From positions 41,271,394 to 41,335,393 of the forward strand of contig CAIIXF020000005.1 of NCBI GenBank assembly GCA_903813345.2: 64,000 nucleotides of DNA. Reading direction: 5' to 3'. A model generated the notes under the pieces. That model saw only the letters and a program-made list of their open reading frames with translations. It had not been told where the DNA came from and did no database searches. Positions 16,301 to 24,770 of this stretch are shown piece by piece. Numbering within the stretch: the first letter of the stretch is position 1; every line of letters begins with the position of its first letter. The position numbers were made by a program, and so were the translations under genes. This stretch comes from Owenia fusiformis (Eukaryota > Annelida > Polychaeta > Sabellida > Oweniidae).

Positions 16301-19300
16301 TGCCATATCCAAGCAAGAGAAGTAAGTTGATCCATTCATCATGTTGAGGGTCTCCTCTATTCGTGGTATAGGGAATGCATCTTTCTTGGTGACAGAGTTG
16401 AGGCGCCTGTAATCTACACAAAACCTCCATGAATTATCTTTCTTTTTCACCAAGACAATTGGAGATGCCCATGGACTTTTTGATTTCTCAATTATCCCTC
16501 TCTCCAACATATCCTCAATCTGTTTATTCACCTCCTCTTGTTTAACTTTCGGCAAGGGTCGATACATCTGTTTAATAGGGGCAGAATCACCAGTATCGAT
16601 GTGGTGTTTAACTAGGTGAGTGCGTCCTAAATCAGCATCTCCCGTGGCGAATATGTCAGCATTTCGACACAGCATAACTTTAACTTTTTCCTTTTGATTA
16701 TCCGTCAGATGTTCACAACTTCTGTCAAATAATTCCTGTAAATGTGCTGGTAGTGTTTGTATGTTTATGTCTGTACCAGCAGATGCTCCCTGTAAGATGC
16801 ATACATCATCTTGAGGCAACTCAGATGCATCTGTTAAATGATACACTCCAGTTTCAATGGTACTGTACTCTCCAATGGTTATTCCAGCCGGTAGATGTTC
16901 TTCAAATTCAGTATGATTCCACACTTCCACAAACAATTGTTGCTGGCCTAATTCTACCAATGTGGACACAACTTCTACATTTGCTGCGTCAAAATCAGTA
17001 AGAGGCTCTATAATTCCCAACTCACACGAATTGATGCTCTTCTGCATCTCCACTTCTATTAAACGCATTGTGTAAGGTTCAATGGTAACATCCTCTTTCA
17101 CTCTGCAATCCGTGACTGATTGACTTCCGCTAGCCTCTCCTATATTTGGTAACTCAGTATCATCTTGATTAACTGTGAGTCCTGTTGAACATTGAGCCTG
17201 CAACTCTGAAGCAGAACTGCAAGTCTGGAAGCTCTCTTCGTCACATTCTGCTGAGTCCCTGTTCAACTCTAACTCTGGACTACTTGATTTGTTTGAAAAC
17301 AAATCTTCACTTTGCAAACTTCGTTGATATTGGGATAAATCAGGTTCTACATCTTGGGAATCTGGAGTGTCTTGAATACCCTGCACGTCACTCGATGATC
17401 CCTGGGACGTACTTCCCTGACTCACAGAGGGAGTCTCTGGTATCACTACACTCGTCGGTGTAACACAGATCAAACCCGGACAAAATGGTACATCAGGTGC
17501 AGGTTCCCATCCATCTTCTTCTCCGGATTTAACTGGATAATAACCAATTGGACTTGATCTTACTCCAACAGGTGTCGACTGTGACACAGGAGTTCCAAGT
17601 TTGAGCTCAGTTAAATCATCATCACTGTTGTCACTTTCATCTGTTGGACAAGGTGCTGGAGGCAACTCTGGTTCCTCAGGTTCCTCAAGCTGGATAATCT
17701 CGGTATCTGTATCTGCAGATGTCTTCTCTGAAGAAGTAGTGGAAGGCAGCATCTTATCTTCAATCACATTAGCTGCCATAGCCTCAGCAAGTTGACTTGC
17801 TGGAAAGGTCAATTCTTTAGCTCCATAATTTATCACAGCACCAGTGATTGTCATGAAATCAGATCCTAAGATTCCATCATGATCAATATCTGCCACTACA
17901 ATGGATGTTTGTGTTTCCTGACCATCTAATTCAATTATTCCATCAATTATTCCACAGACTGCTATAGAACTGCCACTTGCTTGAATGAATACCCTATCTG
18001 CAGGATACAATCTGGGTTTCAGTCTATCTGGTATCTGCATATAACTTCGCTGGCCAATCATTGTTCGAACGGCTCCAGAATCCACTAAGAACTCTACCTT
18101 CGTTCCACACACAGTACCAGTGGCTATTATCTTGCGTATCGTAGTGTCGCTACTATCACTTTTGGATATCTCCAAGTCTCCATGTGTTAGAAACTTGACA
18201 GGATTTGTGGATTCTCCTTTCGAATCTTTGATGATGCCTTTCTTGATGTCATTCTGCTTTTTGTAACAATCAGACTGATAATGTCCTAACTTGTCGCAAT
18301 AATAACATTTGACACCTCTGGACACAGGCCTTTTCTCTCCAGACTCATTGGATTTTTCTTTGTCCTTCAACTCTTGTATTATTGTCTTAAGATTAGCTGT
18401 AGATTCTTTGTGCATCTCTTGCACCACCTTCATAAGATTCTCCTGCATCAATTTATTTTGCATTACTGTAGAGTCCCTATGCATCTCCTGAAACGCCTTT
18501 ACCAATTGCATCATTTCATTTTGAGCCTGTTTCTCTTCTACAGCATTTACTCTTTCATCTCTATGTCTTGGTTTTAAACCTTTGCGCATCCTTTCAGACT
18601 CAAGATAAGACTCCTCTCGTATGGCAATTTCAATGGCCTTGTCTAAAGTGCTGCAATCTCCGCTATGATTATGAATGGATCGCCTAATCTCATCATCAGG
18701 GATAGCCTGCGCAAAACGTTCCCTAGCCAAACGATCTTGAGCAGCCCGAGGTAACTCAGGATATGCTAATGATGTCAGCCGTCTGACATCTTGACCAAGA
18801 GTCTGTAGTGTTTCCTTGGGTTTACGTGTTCGGCCCACCCACTCTGCTTGGTACACATCTGCTTTACCTCCTGGGCCAAACCTTTTATCTAAGGCAGACA
18901 CCAATTCATCATACGTATAGCCAGGGTCCATCTCATAGATGAGTTGTTGCGCTTGACCCCTAAGGCTAGTTGCAAGAAACTGTTTCTTCTCTTCATCGCT
19001 CCATGAATTTGCACTTACACACATGGCAAAATAGGCTTTGTAGTCAATCCATGGTGTAGTTCCATTGTATGTGTCAGGTTTTATCTTTGTCTTGCTCTGA
19101 GAGGCAGCTCTCTTAGGTATTGTCTCTTCCAATACCTTCCCAACTAATTTAGTCGTCTCTTCATGCATCTTTGCAAACTGAGCTATCACTGAAGGCATTG
19201 TATCATTCATTGGTACGGCCGTTTCCTCTTCTTGAGGAGTAAAATGTGTCATATTTGCATTAGTCTGCAGAGCTTCTTCATATCTGGTTTCAGCCTCATT

Positions 19301-20548
19301 CGGTAATTCATCATATGTAGATCGGTATCTATCCTTGGAAGGCTGACTTTGAGTCTGTTGAGGCACAAACATTCTTTTACTCGGTGTTCCCACAAACTTT
19401 GTCTCTCCGAATCCATAGTCATCTTCTGACTTTACAGCTGCAACTCTCCTTTTTGTCGGAGGACTCTTAAATGCAGGTCTCTTTGGCAGTCCTGGAAAAT
19501 CTTCATCAGAAGCAATTCTCTTCTGGCGTCTGAGTGGCCACTTTGGGGGAGTTACTATTCTGGGTTGATCAGCAGTTAATTCTGGATTAACTAATGTGGG
19601 CCCCCCTACCACTCCTTGCTGCGGATTAAATGTAGAAAGAACTTCTCGAGACTGTAATCTCTGAGAAGTCGCACTGGACTTAGCCTGTAACATTGTTCTG
19701 GTGTCTACACTTGTTCCTAATTTCACTACAGGACTTGAAGGTCTGACGTCACCCTGTAAAACTGGTTCAGGACGAGAAGTTGAACTTTGTAATGCCATAT
19801 GTAAGGTCTGGCATAAGTTATTCATCTCTTCCTTAAATTCCGCCTTCAAAGTTTGTGACAAAGTTCCAATATGATCTTTGATCTGTGTGACTTCTCCACC
19901 AATGTTATTGACCTGGCTTCCCATGTTAGACATGTGTCCTTCCATGTTAGCCACCTGTCCTTCAATATGAGACATGTGTCCCTCCATCATGTTTATGGTA
20001 GTCACATTTTGGTTTATGGTATCTTCCATAACATGGATATGAGTTTTTATTTCTCTGTCAGCTGGTTTTTCCTGCATGTCCACTCTAAGTTCTGCAGGTG
20101 TAGTTATCATGGTTGAGGTGCGAGGCATATATCTATCTCCTTTGGGTCTGGCTCCCCATGCTTGACTCTGTGGACTATAAACACCATTATGTATTGCGCC
20201 TGACCAATAGCCAGTAGTCTGTCCACTCCAGGCTTTCTTAAACTCAGTTTCTATCCCAGTCTTATCACTAGGGTAGATTGCTTCTGCACCCCCAACTGTA
20301 GGGTGTCTCTCATCTAGATCTGCCTCACTTGGCAACCTCCATTTCTCCATCGCTGGGAGTACTGTAGCCATATGTTCCGTAGCCTTTCTTCCTGTATATT
20401 GAAGAGTGTCATCCTTGGCTATAGGATTATCTATCTCACCATCGGTAGCTAACTTTACAAAGACAGTCTTCTCTACATCTTTAGACTTGTCTGTATTTGT
20501 ATCCGAGAGATCACCACTCTCTATCGACTTTGGAGCTTCTGTATCCAT
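13325..20548 (-). CDS. Gag-Pol polyprotein, single 2,407-aa ORF
   Basis: Polyprotein of the gypsy element; gag and pol share one frame. Domains by residue: N-terminal region with a heptad-like, Met/His-rich helix (~165-250); capsid-like Gag (~485-655); second helical stretch (~670-735); CCHC zinc knuckle C748-C751-H756-C761; aspartic protease DSG (823-825) with ILGSDF (893-898); acidic Ser/Pro-rich linker (~910-1290); reverse transcriptase (~1320-1500) with D1414 and YLDD (1476-1479); RNase H with D1625, E1666 and D1691; integrase zinc finger H1859-H1866-C1896-C1899; integrase core D1928-D1988-E2024 (last spacing 35); C-terminal integrase segment (~2135-2200); an Arg/Ser/Asp-rich tail (~2285-2407). 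All catalytic residues are present and no stop interrupts the frame. The chosen ATG lies 71 nt after the 5' LTR. The long linker and RS-like tail are unusual. No env. Confidence 0.95.
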   Translation of the reverse strand: MDTEAPKSIESGDLSDTNTDKSKDVEKTVFVKLATDGEIDNPIAKDDTLQYTGRKATEHMATVLPAMEKWRLPSEADLDERHPTVGGAEAIYPSDKTGIETEFKKAWSGQTTGYWSGAIHNGVYSPQSQAWGARPKGDRYMPRTSTMITTPAELRVDMQEKPADREIKTHIHVMEDTINQNVTTINMMEGHMSHIEGQVANMEGHMSNMGSQVNNIGGEVTQIKDHIGTLSQTLKAEFKEEMNNLCQTLHMALQSSTSRPEPVLQGDVRPSSPVVKLGTSVDTRTMLQAKSSATSQRLQSREVLSTFNPQQGVVGGPTLVNPELTADQPRIVTPPKWPLRRQKRIASDEDFPGLPKRPAFKSPPTKRRVAAVKSEDDYGFGETKFVGTPSKRMFVPQQTQSQPSKDRYRSTYDELPNEAETRYEEALQTNANMTHFTPQEEETAVPMNDTMPSVIAQFAKMHEETTKLVGKVLEETIPKRAASQSKTKIKPDTYNGTTPWIDYKAYFAMCVSANSWSDEEKKQFLATSLRGQAQQLIYEMDPGYTYDELVSALDKRFGPGGKADVYQAEWVGRTRKPKETLQTLGQDVRRLTSLAYPELPRAAQDRLARERFAQAIPDDEIRRSIHNHSGDCSTLDKAIEIAIREESYLESERMRKGLKPRHRDERVNAVEEKQAQNEMMQLVKAFQEMHRDSTVMQNKLMQENLMKVVQEMHKESTANLKTIIQELKDKEKSNESGEKRPVSRGVKCYYCDKLGHYQSDCYKKQNDIKKGIIKDSKGESTNPVKFLTHGDLEISKSDSSDTTIRKIIATGTVCGTKVEFLVDSGAVRTMIGQRSYMQIPDRLKPRLYPADRVFIQASGSSIAVCGIIDGIIELDGQETQTSIVVADIDHDGILGSDFMTITGAVINYGAKELTFPASQLAEAMAANVIEDKMLPSTTSSEKTSADTDTEIIQLEEPEEPELPPAPCPTDESDNSDDDLTELKLGTPVSQSTPVGVRSSPIGYYPVKSGEEDGWEPAPDVPFCPGLICVTPTSVVIPETPSVSQGSTSQGSSSDVQGIQDTPDSQDVEPDLSQYQRSLQSEDLFSNKSSSPELELNRDSAECDEESFQTCSSASELQAQCSTGLTVNQDDTELPNIGEASGSQSVTDCRVKEDVTIEPYTMRLIEVEMQKSINSCELGIIEPLTDFDAANVEVVSTLVELGQQQLFVEVWNHTEFEEHLPAGITIGEYSTIETGVYHLTDASELPQDDVCILQGASAGTDINIQTLPAHLQELFDRSCEHLTDNQKEKVKVMLCRNADIFATGDADLGRTHLVKHHIDTGDSAPIKQMYRPLPKVKQEEVNKQIEDMLERGIIEKSKSPWASPIVLVKKKDNSWRFCVDYRRLNSVTKKDAFPIPRIEETLNMMNGSTYFSCLDMASGYWQCELDENAKEKSAFVVRGGLYQWVVMPFGLANAPSTFSRLMEQVLHGLSSQSSLVYLDDVITFSPTFDGCMDRLQEVFDRFRAAGLRLKPRKCSLFQREVDYLGHVVSENGIAPNPKKVQQMAEYPTPKNVKEVRQFLGGASYYRRHVQDFAKIAGPLHALTKKNQRFYWDEDCQVAFDMLKQKLITAPILAYPRDDCPYILDTDASNESIGAVLSQLQDGEERVIYYASKRLNKQEKNYCVTRRELLAAVNYVRYFRQYLYGVHFKLRTDHSSLRWLINFKDPEGQLARWLQVIQEYNFELEFRPGNKHQNADVMSRILCRQCDHCEIPEETTMFCVEDITTVAIHPEWTLEKIAEAQAEDADIGPILKAKLKSEARPSWDEISYNSAAIKHYWNQWDRIVLNKGVLCRSWEDDEGNTASLQILAPAVLRPIVLEMSHSNKVAGHFGIKKTFMRSRQRFYWHEQRNDVRAVVRTCKICGARKKPMKPYRAPMKTHGVGNPMERIAIDILGPFPETPRGNKVILVCGDYFSKWMEAFALPNQEARTVADKIVAEVVCRLGMPATLHSDQGRNFEAKVFQEMCNLLGIEKTRTTPFHPQSDGMIERYNRTLLDSLAKLLQPEPHQTDWDLQIPFALMAYRTAVNESTGETPAMLMLGRELKLPLETLIEVPPMDTEESDYVTDLREKLSEAHDRAREKLKLSAERQKVAYDRRVAGHSYSEGDAVWYLDNTKRKGVSPKLESKWKGPFQIIKKISDVTYRIQIKGKKPRVIHFNMLKPYEAELPDDWRIPKSQPEIVMEPLTDDPVQELITDKVPCSTKHISKTVKWKNQEEKPEVEPERDSQPILPDETPDYKKTVKTSPKKEVDDKPSRRERKRPRHLDDFVAEVSTSRDSHQSRPYSKSPDYRHDWRSEYRHDRKRSAHFSDRHSRLRHRASNELNRSNRTREADLLDSFPRHRRLSRDRDWRSRSRDSRWKSRSQSSRKRYKRE

Positions 20549-20600
20549 CTTTAAAGTGCTATAATGTGCCTCTGGTTCAAGTCTTCAGAAACAGTCAATC

Positions 20601-20619
20601 CCAACACCGCTGCCACCAA
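20601..20619 (-). other. primer-binding site
   Basis: One nucleotide after the 5' LTR the - strand reads TGGTGGCAGCGGTGTTGG. It starts with the TGG that pairs with a tRNA 3' CCA end. I could not match it to a specific tRNA. Confidence 0.7.
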
Positions 20620-21057
20620 TGTAACAGTTTGGCCTATTTTTGTGGATATGTGGTAGCGTGACTTATAATAGACCCACTGTTTAGTAAACGGTGTTTACTT
20701 GGTGAGTTACACGGCACACGTTAAATGTGCGATTGTCCCTAAAGAATTAAACAGACATATACAATTAAATATAAATATAAAACAGTATATTGTGGCGTTT
20801 ATAAGCCCAAATAAAGATGTACATTAAATGTCAAGTATGAAGGTTAAAATGCTACGATATTATTATCTCTCTCAAAACTCACAACTCAAAAGTCCATATA
20901 AGCTAATAATAATCACTAAGAACACAATATCCAGAGTCCATATAAACTAAAGTAGATGATCACTATATACCACTGTTGTATCTCCAATATTAAAAGTTCA
21001 TATATGTTGTAATACTTGTACGTCTTGTATTGTACTTGTAACTTGAACCTGAAATAG

Positions 21058-21719
21058 TAATCTCCTGGATCCTCCACTATGTAGTGTAGTATGATTCAAA
21101 TTTGATGATGTGAAATCATCTAAGTCAACTATCGCTCCGTAAACGTAAATCTCCTGGATCCTCTTCACTGTATTGTAGTATAATTCAGCTTTGATAATGT
21201 GAAATCATCAAGTCAACTATCGGCTCGGTAAATGGCTATCTCCTGGATCCTCTTCACTGTGTTGTATTATAATTCAACTTTGATTATGTGAAATAATCTA
21301 AGTCAAACTATCAGTTGTGTAAACTCCTAAGTCCTGGATCCTCCTCAATGTGTTGTAGTATAATTCAACTTTGATTATGTGAAATAATCTAAGTCAAACT
21401 ATCAGTTGTGTTAACTCCTAAGTCCTGGATCCTCCTCAATGTGTTGTAGTATAATTCAACTTTGATTATGTGAAATAATCTAAGTCAAACTATCAACTCT
21501 GTAAATGGTTATCTCCTGGATCCTCCTCTCTGTGTTGTAGATGTATATTCTACCTTCAATGACACAAAATCATCAAAGTCAAAATATCTCGCTGGATAAT
21601 CTGCTAAGTCCTGGAACGTCCTCTCTATAGATGTATATTCTAACTTCAATGACACAAAATCATCAAAGTCAAAATATCTCGTTGAATAAACTGCTAAGTC
21701 CTGGAACCTCTTCTCTGTA
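21058..21719. repeat. ~91-bp tandem repeats inside 5' LTR
   Basis: Same array as in the other LTR with one unit fewer. Units carry TCCTGGATCCTC-type boxes. Because it lies downstream of the inferred start site, it would form repeated sequence in the RNA leader. Confidence 0.85.
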
Positions 21720-22530
21720 GATGTATAAGTCAAACTATCACAATCTTCAAACCACCAAGTCCAAGGACGTCTAATACACGGCATCAACTGCTGAGTCCAT
21801 GTAGCCTGCTTTCTTCACAATTAAATAATAAGGCTACCTACAAATATAGCATGCACACAACGACATATGCAAAAATATAACATGTGAAAATATTTGACCT
21901 CTAAAATGACTAAGTTCATTTAATGTTAAGTGATACTGATATTAAAATATTCTAAGTTAAATATTTCTATCTCCAAAAATAACAAAGTCCAAAATAATGT
22001 TTCACCAAATACTGACTAAGTCCAATAATGTTGTAAATCGTCTAAGTTCCTTGATGATCAAAATAGCTTGTTTCTCAAACACAAGTTATGTCAGCATTTC
22101 CTCTCAGTCTATGAAGGCTGGACAATACGTCTAATGCTTTGCGCTGGGGATAGCTTCACCCTGTCGAAGTTTTGTCCAGTCTTGTAGATCTCCCTTACTT
22201 CCAGTGCGGTAAATAAACTAAGTTCCTCTCACTTAGCTACATCAAAGTTTCCCAAAAATCCAAGTTCCAAAATAAACTAAGTTTCGCACACTTAGTTTCC
22301 TCAATCTGCCCTTGTATACTGCAAACGTATAGCTTGGCTCATCAGATATATTCTACTAAGGTACAGCTTCTATCTTCATGTGTATACTGCAAACGTATAG
22401 CTTCAAGACCACAAAATCAACTAAGTTCTATAAAACTTAGAAGATTTTAGCTGTTTCCCGAAATTCCGCTCTGGAGGTCCTTCCTCGACAACATCTGGCA
22501 TCGCACTAACGAGCCTTCAACAGCGAGATA

Positions 22531-22553
22531 CTTATATAGGCCCGATGACGTCA
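22531..22553 (-). promoter_or_regulatory. LTR promoter: CRE plus TATA box
   Basis: On the - strand TGACGTCA (22546-22553) is followed by CCTATATAAG (TATA at 22531-22538). Transcription would start near 22500-22508 and run through R/U5 into gag-pol. A full CRE suggests CREB/ATF control; this is inferred from the motif only. Confidence 0.7.
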
Positions 22554-23000
22554 TTAATTTTCGGACAAGATTTCAACTGTGAATTACAGCTTACTTACGC
22601 CATATTTCGCTTCAATATTGATCATACAGCAAGATTATAATATTGACTCAAGAAATATAACAGTAATTAATCACTATCTAGTCTAATTTTCCTTCGATTC
22701 CATCGAATCAAAAGCAGGAAGTAAAATAATAAAGCTGTCATGTTAGACTACCGATCAACTACAAATTAGACTACCAGATAAGACTGCCCGATCAACATAA
22801 ACAAAATCGTGATCAAATAAATAAAACATGTGAACTATTTCACCTCTGTAAGTACAACCTAAGTGCTGCAAATGATACTACATTTATAAATCTTAATAAT
22901 CTCAATGGGAAATTACTTCTCAAGTGTAATAATTACCTTATATACAAAAACACAGCACTTAATCAAAAATCAAAAATTTTACATTTAAAATTCCGTTACA

Positions 23001-23129
23001 ATATAGTAAAATGAACGCCTTCTAAACTAGCACTAGGACTGGCCCGGCAAGGTGGTAATAATAGGCCATCACATCACCAGATAACATCCTGGTTGCTGAA
23101 GTGAGGAATTCTCACTCAATTATTGGAGC
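23001..23129. mobile_element. right part of the MITE split by the gypsy element
   Basis: Begins with the ATAT target duplication. Its terminal repeat at 23081-23129 (GTTGCTGAAGTGAGGAATTC core) is inverted relative to 10266-10313. Confidence 0.75.
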
Positions 23130-23344
23130 TGATGGATATAGTTGCTCGTAACTGCTTAGATTTTCAATAACTGGATGTTACAAGTTCTCCTGATTGTATA
23201 TAACATGAGAAGGTCAAAAATCTCCAAGGTCCAAATTACAAAAGCCACCTATTTCATAGATAATATCCACCTATTTCATAGATTATGGACTGTTGTCGCA
23301 TTTGCTCAATTTTAGTATTTCCACCATGTGATAAAGAGGAAATA

Positions 23345-23550
23345 CTGTATTTTTACTTAATTTGATGGTTCTTTTAATTTGAAAGATCTGCCAAATTGTC
23401 AATTCCTTGGTAATTTTAGTGCCATTTAAATTAGTACCATAAGTACAGTGTAATATTGGAAGTCCCCCAATGAAGTAGCCACCAAATGTTCAAAACAGCA
23501 AATTCGCCAAAATAAGTAGTGCCAAATTAAGTAGAAGTAGGGGGATATAA
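23345..23550 (-). repeat. dispersed MITE-like repeat, copy B
   Basis: Homologous to 33008-33222 in the opposite orientation and to 7735-8035. Ends are TTTTTACTTAATTTG and CAAATTAAGTAGAAG. Shared inner phrases include GTTTTGAACAT and ACTTATTTTGGCG on the reverse strand. Confidence 0.6.
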
Positions 23551-24384
23551 ACTAGGAATATCTGATCAAAAAATGGAGGTTATTGAAAAATGCTGAAATG
23601 TCCAAATTCATTAGAATTGAAAAGGAAATATCCACATTCAAAACTATTGCTAACTAAGTTTACAAATTGGACCATTATCATGAAATAAAGTTGGTACCTT
23701 TTAAAAAAAGCCATGACAAGGAATGCTGTAATTGTAAACAAAGTTAGGCTCAACCAGGTGTGTATCCTTTAATGCATCTTCAATATACAGTATAGCACAC
23801 TAAAATAAAAGTGCAATAGAAGATCATAGGTTTATCCATTTCAACTAAAGAATCATTGATGCATATCCGGCAACTTAATGAGAAATCTGAATATTTACAT
23901 ACTTGTTATTATTAATCTATAGTATTCATACTTTATTGGCTTAATTGAACTAATTGATGTTTTTAATTTGTAAAACAATTTGTTTGAACATACATTTATC
24001 ACATACATGAAGCTATCTTTGGGGTCATCAATCTCAATATGGATGTTCCATACCTTTTAAAGTTTCTCATTTCAGTATTGCATATACCTAGTTCAATATG
24101 GATAACATTTGTATTTCATTTTCCAGACTCGGTACATAGCAGAAGTAAGTATGCTACAATTAATTAATACATAAGTTTATACATTTTGATTTGTTAATTG
24201 ATCGTTAATCAATATGCCAAATCTTATTAGTTAGGCCTATCTATATTTTTGATAAGGATCTGCCAGCATATTAAACTTATGAAAACTCAATATCAATTGA
24301 TTTGAATTCACTTTCGATGCTTTTCTTATCCTAAAGGGTATCAAAGTCTAGAGAGTGAATAATGATGAAGGAATCTTCTAAAAG
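23551..24384. other. 5' flank or intron of the protease gene; no clear exon
   Basis: AT-rich. No signal-peptide exon is recognisable. One possible microexon is 24127-24144: a strong TTTCCAG acceptor and GTAAGT donor enclose 18 nt in a phase that could join the exon at 24771. It is too short to accept on sequence alone. Confidence 0.4.
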
Positions 24385-24560
24385 CATGACAATGTTTCTC
24401 ATAGTCTTAATTTTATTTTTGGAAAAAGAATTGAGATATCTGACAAAAGTTATTGGAAATGCAGAATCATAATAAATATAACTTATTTTGAAGCTTACAA
24501 CAAGAATATATCAACAGAGAAGGAATATTAACACAAACAACATATGAGAAATAAAAAGGT
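24385..24560 (+). pseudogene. decayed duplicate of protease exon 24771-25310
   Basis: Matches 24995-25120 of the downstream exon, most clearly around TATTTTGAAGCTTA and TCAACAGAGAAGGAATAT. A one-base change turns the TATTTACAA stretch into an in-frame TAA. Flanking sequence aligns loosely with the start of the same region. A relic of local tandem exon duplication. Confidence 0.75.
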
Positions 24561-24770
24561 GGAGTTCAGCCTTTGATTTCTGCAAGATAATCTGTAAAAT
24601 CAATGTAAAGTCGGATCTATTGGATTTAGAAAAAAGGCATGAGATGGAATGATAATTAGAGCAAAAAGGATTTTTTTTTTAAAGTTCATTTTCAGTTCAT
24701 CTGTTGTCTTTGTCAAACTTTTAACATGTTTAGCAAAATACATGTATAATGCTTTTGATTTTCTTTTCAG

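Larger units (their letters stand above)
10450..23000 (-). mobile_element. Ty3/gypsy-type LTR retrotransposon, structurally complete
   Basis: A 12,551-bp element on the - strand. The 5' LTR is 20620-23000, the 3' LTR is 10450-13027 and the internal region is 13028-20619. Both LTRs begin and end with TG...CA. The flanks show a 4-bp duplication, ATAT at 10446-10449 and at 23001-23004. A PBS follows the 5' LTR and a purine tract precedes the 3' LTR. Domain order protease-RT-RNase H-integrase is that of Ty3/gypsy (Metaviridae). No env-like ORF follows pol. The intact ORF and near-identical LTRs (I saw about three substitutions plus two repeat-unit length differences) indicate a recent insertion. 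Confidence 0.95.
20620..23000 (-). repeat. 5' LTR (2,381 bp)
   Basis: Same sequence as 10450-13027 with one repeat unit fewer in each of two arrays. From the TATA position, U3 is about 0.5 kb and R+U5 about 1.9 kb, which is very long for an LTR. The R/U5 part holds the ~91-bp tandem repeats (about 21058-21719). Confidence 0.95.

Noticed and set aside
13486-20116. Many + strand ORFs antisense to gag-pol
   Set aside because: Shadows of the long - strand ORF. No independent motif.
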